Shown here: piece by piece, positions 59,510 to 64,000 of the stretch | How the letters are laid out: every line of letters begins with the position of its first letter | How positions within the stretch are numbered: position 1 is the stretch's first letter | DNA from: Phycisphaerales bacterium | GTDB taxonomy: Bacteria; Planctomycetota; Phycisphaerae; Phycisphaerales; UBA1924 | Assembly: GCA_029260555.1 (NCBI GenBank) | Contig: JAJDCZ010000007.1 | Coordinates: forward strand, 1-64,000 | DNA length: 64,000 nt | Direction: 5' to 3' | Position numbers and translations under genes: made by a program | Notes under the pieces: generated by a model | What the model was told of the DNA's origin: nothing | Database searches by the model: none | What the model saw: only the letters and a program-made list of their open reading frames with translations

Positions 59510-61951
59510 TCATTCATCCACATCAATCGCAACATCAAGCTCTACCGTTGCAGGTTTGAGGCACTCGCGATCCGTACAGACCTGATACCGCAAGCCAATG
59601 ATGGGCCGCCCCTGAATCGGCCCCGTTTTTTCGATAACAACCTGGAACTGAATCTCACCGGTGTAGACTTTCAACCCCTCTTGTGCTTCATTGGGGGTAC
59701 CGGCAGGGTAATCTGCGTACACCGAAATACCCTGGCCAGATATCAGCATGACACGCATGGGGATCAACGAATCAAAGCCATCGCCAGGTTCTGCAGCGAC
59801 GATATGAAATCCATCTGCAATCTGCAGTGAAAGTGTGACAATCCCGGGTGTCTGGGTGCTGACAACAACCCGATCCAGATCAGCAAAGACCACAACCGGA
59901 ACCTGCCCTTCATCATCAATCTGTCCAGGTCCTCCATCGTTTGCCTCAGCCTCTGCATCGCCTGCCAGCTGGATGGCAAGATCAGGTGCCAGAGGTACAA
60001 GCCTGGCAAAAGCGCGCAGCCCCGTCGTTACACCAATAGGATTGGTATTGATTGAATGACTCAAGCCTTGCAAACAGTCTCCAGCCTGTGCGAGATATTG
60101 ATCATCATCGGTCAGTTCATGCAGATCAACCGAGGCGTTTGCAAGGACAGACTGGCCACAGGGAATCGCGCCGTCGTAGGCTGACCGCGTACGCATGAAC
60201 AGGTCCTCTTGATCTGCTCGTGAATCAAAGTAGCCAGGCGTTGTGCCGTCGGTAAAGATTGCCTCAGCGCGAGCTGTAAGCTGCCTTGCCCAATCCAAAG
60301 CCTTTGTGTCGCCATCGGCCCGTGCCAGCGAGACCAGCCCCTGGATCAGCATGGCGTAATCTTCCAGATACGCAGAGGTTTTGGCATTACCCGCTCGGTA
60401 GACACGAAACAGTTCGCCCGATGAGCTGACCATATTGCTCTGGATGAAGTCAACTGCTTGATGGGCAGCAGCAATGTATGAAGACTCATCCAGAAGCACG
60501 CCGGCCCGCGCCAGGGCATCAATCATCAACCCGTTCCATGCAATGAGCACCTTGTCGTCAAGTCGAGGCTGTTTACGCTTTGATCTTGCTTCATAGAGCC
60601 TCGAATTGAGCGCATCGAGCCGATCGAGAAATGCGCTTTCATCCATATCCATCGCGGCTGCCAGTTGATCCGGTCGATCGCTCATCCGCAGTACATTGCT
60701 TGCGGGTTCGTCCGCGTGATGCGGATCACGGAAGTTGGTGCCAAGATCCAGGTTGTAGACATTGTTGATAAATGCAGCATCATCCTTCTCGAGCACATTT
60801 TCGACCTGCTGCTTTGTCCACAGATAATTCAAACCCTCGCGTGAATCGACCTCTGCATCTTGAGCACTGTAGAAGGCACCACCCGGATCACGCATTTCCC
60901 GAAGCACATAGTCGATGGTTCTTCTGGCAATGCGGGCATAAAACGGATCCTCATAGGCACGGGCAGCCAGGGCGTAGGTTGTTGCGAGCTGGGCGTTGTC
61001 GTAAAGCATTTTTTCAAAGTGAGGCACGGTCCAGGTTGCATCTGTGCTGTAGCGGTGGAAGCCGCCACCCACTTGGTCATATACACCGCCGATGGCCATC
61101 TTGTCCAGAGTGCCTTTGATGACCTGATCGATTGCGTCTTGTGTCGTTTCATCGCCTGCAACCTGGCGTGCGTTGAGCAGGAGTCTGAGGTATGCAGGTT
61201 GGGGGAACTTGGGAGCACCGCCGAATCCGCCGTTGCGGGGGTCGTAGCCTTTGATAAGGCTTTGCACAGCGGTTGTCACATGATCAGCAAGAATCCCTGC
61301 GTGATCTTCGGTTTGCGCCTGGCTGGTGCGCACAGCCTCAGCGATCTGCTCAGCTTGCTTGAGGACATCTTCTTTTTGAGTCGTCCATGCCTGGGCCATT
61401 CCCTCAAGCACCTGTGAAAACGAAGGCATCCCCTGGCGAGGCTCATCGGGAAAGTAAGTTCCACACCAGAAGGGCCTGAGCTTTTCAGGTTCAAGGAACA
61501 CACTCATGGGCCAGCCACCTCGGCCTGTGAGAATCTGCGTCGCAGCCATGTAAATATCATCGACATCGGGTCGTTCTTCGCGGTCAACCTTGATACACAC
61601 AAAGTTTTCGTTCATCAGCTTTGCGGTGGTTTCATTCTCGAAGCTCTCGCGTTCCATCACATGGCACCAGTAGCAGGTTGAATAGCCGATGCTCAAAAAG
61701 ATGGGCACATTTCGCCGTCTTGCTTCGGCAAATGCTTCAGGCCCCCAAGGCCACCAGTCGACCGGGTTGTGTGCATGTTGCAAGAGATACGGGCTGGTTT
61801 CATTAATCAATCGATTGGTGAACTTGTGAGCTGATTCGCTGGACACCGTTTCATCTCCCTCAGGCTGAACCTGGATTCCCCCGACTGCCCAATCTGACAT
61901 GCCAAAGCTCAGCACTATCACAGCGGCTGCAGTTATTGAGTGTTTTTTCAT
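59510..61951 (-). CDS. Secreted DUF255 thioredoxin-like protein fused to a DsbD-alpha-like domain
   Basis: 813 aa from ATG 61951 (M-K-K-H-S), chosen because the signal peptide (about 6-25) starts there; ATG 61984 is also possible. Residues about 45-210 are the YyaL/SSP411 thioredoxin-fold domain: [10 protein letters not shown]93-Y-W-C96-[14 protein letters not shown] six-hairpin (alpha/alpha) barrel follows (about 230-690) with F-G-G-A-P-K-F-P and [11 protein letters not shown]. The last 100 residues form a beta domain with [15 protein letters not shown], the Cys-pair signature of the DsbD N-terminal domain. DUF255 proteins are usually cytoplasmic; export plus this fusion suggests a periplasmic redox function. 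Confidence 0.88.
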   Translation of the reverse strand: MKKHSITAAAVIVLSFGMSDWAVGGIQVQPEGDETVSSESAHKFTNRLINETSPYLLQHAHNPVDWWPWGPEAFAEARRRNVPIFLSIGYSTCYWCHVMERESFENETTAKLMNENFVCIKVDREERPDVDDIYMAATQILTGRGGWPMSVFLEPEKLRPFWCGTYFPDEPRQGMPSFSQVLEGMAQAWTTQKEDVLKQAEQIAEAVRTSQAQTEDHAGILADHVTTAVQSLIKGYDPRNGGFGGAPKFPQPAYLRLLLNARQVAGDETTQDAIDQVIKGTLDKMAIGGVYDQVGGGFHRYSTDATWTVPHFEKMLYDNAQLATTYALAARAYEDPFYARIARRTIDYVLREMRDPGGAFYSAQDAEVDSREGLNYLWTKQQVENVLEKDDAAFINNVYNLDLGTNFRDPHHADEPASNVLRMSDRPDQLAAAMDMDESAFLDRLDALNSRLYEARSKRKQPRLDDKVLIAWNGLMIDALARAGVLLDESSYIAAAHQAVDFIQSNMVSSSGELFRVYRAGNAKTSAYLEDYAMLIQGLVSLARADGDTKALDWARQLTARAEAIFTDGTTPGYFDSRADQEDLFMRTRSAYDGAIPCGQSVLANASVDLHELTDDDQYLAQAGDCLQGLSHSINTNPIGVTTGLRAFARLVPLAPDLAIQLAGDAEAEANDGGPGQIDDEGQVPVVVFADLDRVVVSTQTPGIVTLSLQIADGFHIVAAEPGDGFDSLIPMRVMLISGQGISVYADYPAGTPNEAQEGLKVYTGEIQFQVVIEKTGPIQGRPIIGLRYQVCTDRECLKPATVELDVAIDVDE

Positions 61952-62002
61952 TTGCGATATCCCCCTGACGGGTTTCTGAGTCATTGTAGCAACCGCTTCT
62001 GT

Positions 62003-63238
62003 TTACTCAGCAACAGCTTTCTCGATCCAGTTCAACACCCGGACCATCCGCAGAGGCAGCGAAACAAAGATTGCTTCATGCCCCTGTTTGTAGGACCAGC
62101 GTGTGGGCTTGTTGAGCCTTTCCCAGAGCAAATCGCCCGACCATGCAGGTACTGCTCGATCCTTTGAGCCATGGATCATGAGCGAAGGTACATCTGCGAC
62201 CAGTGGTGCGGTGTGATAGGCATCCATCGGTGCGTTATTCATATATGCTTCTTGAAATGCACGCATTTGTTCACTGGTCGGCGTGATTTCACCCCAGCTC
62301 ACCCTGAGAGCCTTGACCATATCCTTGTAGTTACTCTGCATACCGATGCTCAGGTAATCAGCACCACCTGCAATGTAGACGAGCGCGTCATAGCGAGCCG
62401 GCTCACGAGCGGCCACGGTGCTCAGCACCATCGCCCCGCCACTCATGCCCAGCGCGATGCGAGGCTCTGATGATAATCCCGGGATTTCATCTTCCAGATG
62501 TTTCAAGACAGCCTGGGCGACGAAGGCGCAATCAGCAGTTCGGCTGCCCAGTTCATCAGCGATCAACTGTGCTGATAACGAGACATCCTCTGGATCAACT
62601 GTCACCCGCAGGCTTTCGGTAAAGCGTGAGGGGTGAGAGAGCATCCGTACTACCAGCCAGCCACGATTCTGCAACCCGGTGACGACGATGTTGACCGTCG
62701 GCTCGGGGGTGCCGAACATCCCTGGAATCACCAGTGCGGTTCCTTTCCGCTCGCCTCTGGGTTCATAAACCGCGATCCAGGTGCGATCAAGACGAACCTT
62801 CTGCTGATCAGAGACTTGTTCACCAACCACAGCGAGCAACACCCTGCTTGAGTGCGAACCCATGGTCGGATCAAGCTTAAAACTCAAAGCCCCAGCCTGC
62901 TCAAACACAAACTCAGCCTCAGCATCGCCCGTCATGGGTTTTCCTGCCAGAAGCTCCGCAGCATGGAGCTGATCCGGACTGGGCTTCTCGTTGGCGCGCC
63001 AAAAATAATAATCATCCCAGGCTGGTGCAGGGTCAGCGAATTCCTCGACTACAGCCCAAATGCCCTCAGGAACATGGGCTCTTGCATCCTCACCCAGCCA
63101 ACGCTCAGGCCAGACTACAGCGACTTCATCGCCATCCGTTCCATCCGGTTCAACACATAGAGCCTGTGCCATGCACACAGGCAGAAACAGTATTGTCAGG
63201 ATCAGCAACACGCTGTTGAATGCGTGCGGAGCTCTCAT
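62003..63238 (-). CDS. Secreted alpha/beta hydrolase
   Basis: 411 aa. ATG 63238 overlaps the galE stop (ATGA). Signal peptide about 1-25 ending A-Q-A. The C-terminal 240 residues form an alpha/beta-hydrolase fold: V-I-P-G-M-F-G oxyanion strand near 170, nucleophile elbow G-M-S-G-G-A near 265, acid in I-H-G-S-K-D-R-A-V-P near 361 and the His in G-H-E-A-I-F near 390. The N-terminal 140 residues look like a separate beta domain. Probably an exported esterase or peptidase-like hydrolase; substrate unknown. The DUF255 gene starts 51 nt downstream. Confidence 0.8.
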   Translation of the reverse strand: MRAPHAFNSVLLILTILFLPVCMAQALCVEPDGTDGDEVAVVWPERWLGEDARAHVPEGIWAVVEEFADPAPAWDDYYFWRANEKPSPDQLHAAELLAGKPMTGDAEAEFVFEQAGALSFKLDPTMGSHSSRVLLAVVGEQVSDQQKVRLDRTWIAVYEPRGERKGTALVIPGMFGTPEPTVNIVVTGLQNRGWLVVRMLSHPSRFTESLRVTVDPEDVSLSAQLIADELGSRTADCAFVAQAVLKHLEDEIPGLSSEPRIALGMSGGAMVLSTVAAREPARYDALVYIAGGADYLSIGMQSNYKDMVKALRVSWGEITPTSEQMRAFQEAYMNNAPMDAYHTAPLVADVPSLMIHGSKDRAVPAWSGDLLWERLNKPTRWSYKQGHEAIFVSLPLRMVRVLNWIEKAVAE

Positions 63239-64000
63239 GAACCGTAACCTTCGGGATGATTTTTAAACCAGTTCCATGCTGAAGCGATGTTTTCATCCAG
63301 ATCGGTGATGCTCGCTTTCCAGCCCAGCCCACCGAGGATCTTGGCAGGGTTGGCATAGAGCGAGGGTGGGTCACCGGGTCGGCGCTGGCCTTCTTTGATC
63401 TCAAAATCCTTGCCCGTGACGCGTTTACAGCTGTCGATGATTTCTCGAACGGAATAGCCCTTGCCAATACCGAGGTTGTAAGTGCGTGTGTCGCCGGGTT
63501 TGAGATCGCCCATTACGCATGCATGGGCATCTATCAGGTCTTCAACATGGATGTAATCACGAACGCAGGTGCCATCGGGCGTGGCGTAATCTGTGCCAAA
63601 GATGGTGATGCTGTCGCGGATACCAAGGGCTGCCTGCAACACCACGGGGATCAGGTGTGTTTCGGGTGTGTGATCTTCACCAATAACACCCGTTCGATCA
63701 CTGCCTGAGACATTGAAGTAGCGAAGGGCTGCAAAACCAAAGGGCTTGCCCTTGAGCTGGCACGCATGGGCATAATCAAACAGCATGTGTTCGACATGCA
63801 GCTTGGATCGGCCATAGGGGTTAATGGGATTCTGGGGGCATGTCTCGGGGATGGGGATGAACTCTTCACTGGGCTCGCCATAGGTTGCGCAGGTTGAGCT
63901 GAATACGAATCGCTGTACGCCTACAGCGTCACACGCCTGGATGAGTGACAGAGCTGAGGCTGCATTGTTGCGATAATAAACCAGAGGCTCGGTGACACTT
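63235..64000 (-). CDS. galE: UDP-glucose 4-epimerase, C-terminal part (runs off right edge)
   Basis: The minus-strand frame is open from the window edge, so about 255 C-terminal residues of a 330-340 aa enzyme are seen. It shows the extended SDR catalytic site: F-S-S-T-C-A-T-Y-G with the Ser/Thr, N-P-Y-G-R-S-K with Tyr and Lys, then L-R-Y-F-N-V-S-G and D-G-T-C-V-R-D-Y-I-H-V-x-D-L, which are typical of GalE. It interconverts UDP-glucose and UDP-galactose using bound NAD. The Rossmann G-x-x-G-x-x-G motif lies outside. Its stop overlaps the hydrolase start. Confidence 0.93.
   Translation of the reverse strand, partial: SVTEPLVYYRNNAASALSLIQACDAVGVQRFVFSSTCATYGEPSEEFIPIPETCPQNPINPYGRSKLHVEHMLFDYAHACQLKGKPFGFAALRYFNVSGSDRTGVIGEDHTPETHLIPVVLQAALGIRDSITIFGTDYATPDGTCVRDYIHVEDLIDAHACVMGDLKPGDTRTYNLGIGKGYSVREIIDSCKRVTGKDFEIKEGQRRPGDPPSLYANPAKILGGLGWKASITDLDENIASAWNWFKNHPEGYGS

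Overview
The window looks like chromosomal DNA from a planctomycete, most likely of the class Phycisphaerae. This is an inference from gene content: three secreted proteins end in the same duplicated calcium-loop tail closing in GCP or GC (the GC-type dockerin-like tail known from that group), there is a large prepilin/pseudopilin cluster with R-A-F-T-L-I-E type leaders, and housekeeping genes are scattered in short overlapping operons. Base composition is moderate and ATGA stop/start overlaps are common. No rRNA and no CRISPR array are present. One tRNA gene, tRNA-Pro(UGG), is found.

Left edge (1-2180) is an accessory region. It holds the N-terminus of an IS5-like transposase running off the window, an orphan protein with a PD-(D/E)XK-like signature, three copies of a 32-bp repeat with a palindromic core, a poly-C tract, a 290-bp array built on a strict 21-bp period, and one copy of a dispersed ~90-bp repeat whose second copy sits beside the tRNA at 30.1 kb.

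2.2-13.4 kb: a translationally coupled pair of M14 carboxypeptidase-like secreted proteins, one with intact zinc ligands and one without; a TraB/TIKI-like lipoprotein; yebC with a DUF1643 gene; a DUF58 protein; a secreted coiled-coil protein; and two secreted seven-repeat beta-propeller proteins (FG-GAP and LVIVD types) with dockerin-like tails. 13.6-17.2 kb: an operon for cytochrome oxidase assembly (ctaB, ABC ATPase, ABC-2 permease, SCO). 17.3-23.7 kb: an OmpA-type lipoprotein, an oversized prepilin peptidase coupled to xseB/xseA, a hypothetical protein and a glycosyltransferase. 23.9-26.3 kb: OppD/OppC-like peptide transporter parts. 26.9-29.6 kb: a subtilisin-like protease with a dockerin-like tail.

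30.3-46.2 kb: a co-directional minus-strand type IV pilus/type II secretion-like cluster: PilB-type ATPase, PilT, second PilB/GspE-type ATPase, PilC/GspF platform, then GspG-, GspH-, GspI-, GspJ-like pseudopilins and a giant GspK-like protein. The prepilin peptidase at 18 kb would process these. No secretin or GspL/M/PilMNO gene is seen here.

46.4-64 kb: coaB; a long and a short NfeD protein with flotillin-like floA; a TonB-like protein; a tandem thioredoxin-domain protein followed by the clearest terminator of the window; exbD with a family 2 glycosyltransferase; nnrE, a bifunctional-nuclease-domain gene, truD and a HAD hydrolase; then a DUF255 thioredoxin-fold protein fused to a DsbD-alpha-like domain, a secreted alpha/beta hydrolase and the 3' part of galE.

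Start sites were re-chosen by hand from Shine-Dalgarno spacing, overlaps and family N-termini, so many differ from the longest open frame. All repeat alignments and residue counts were done by eye.
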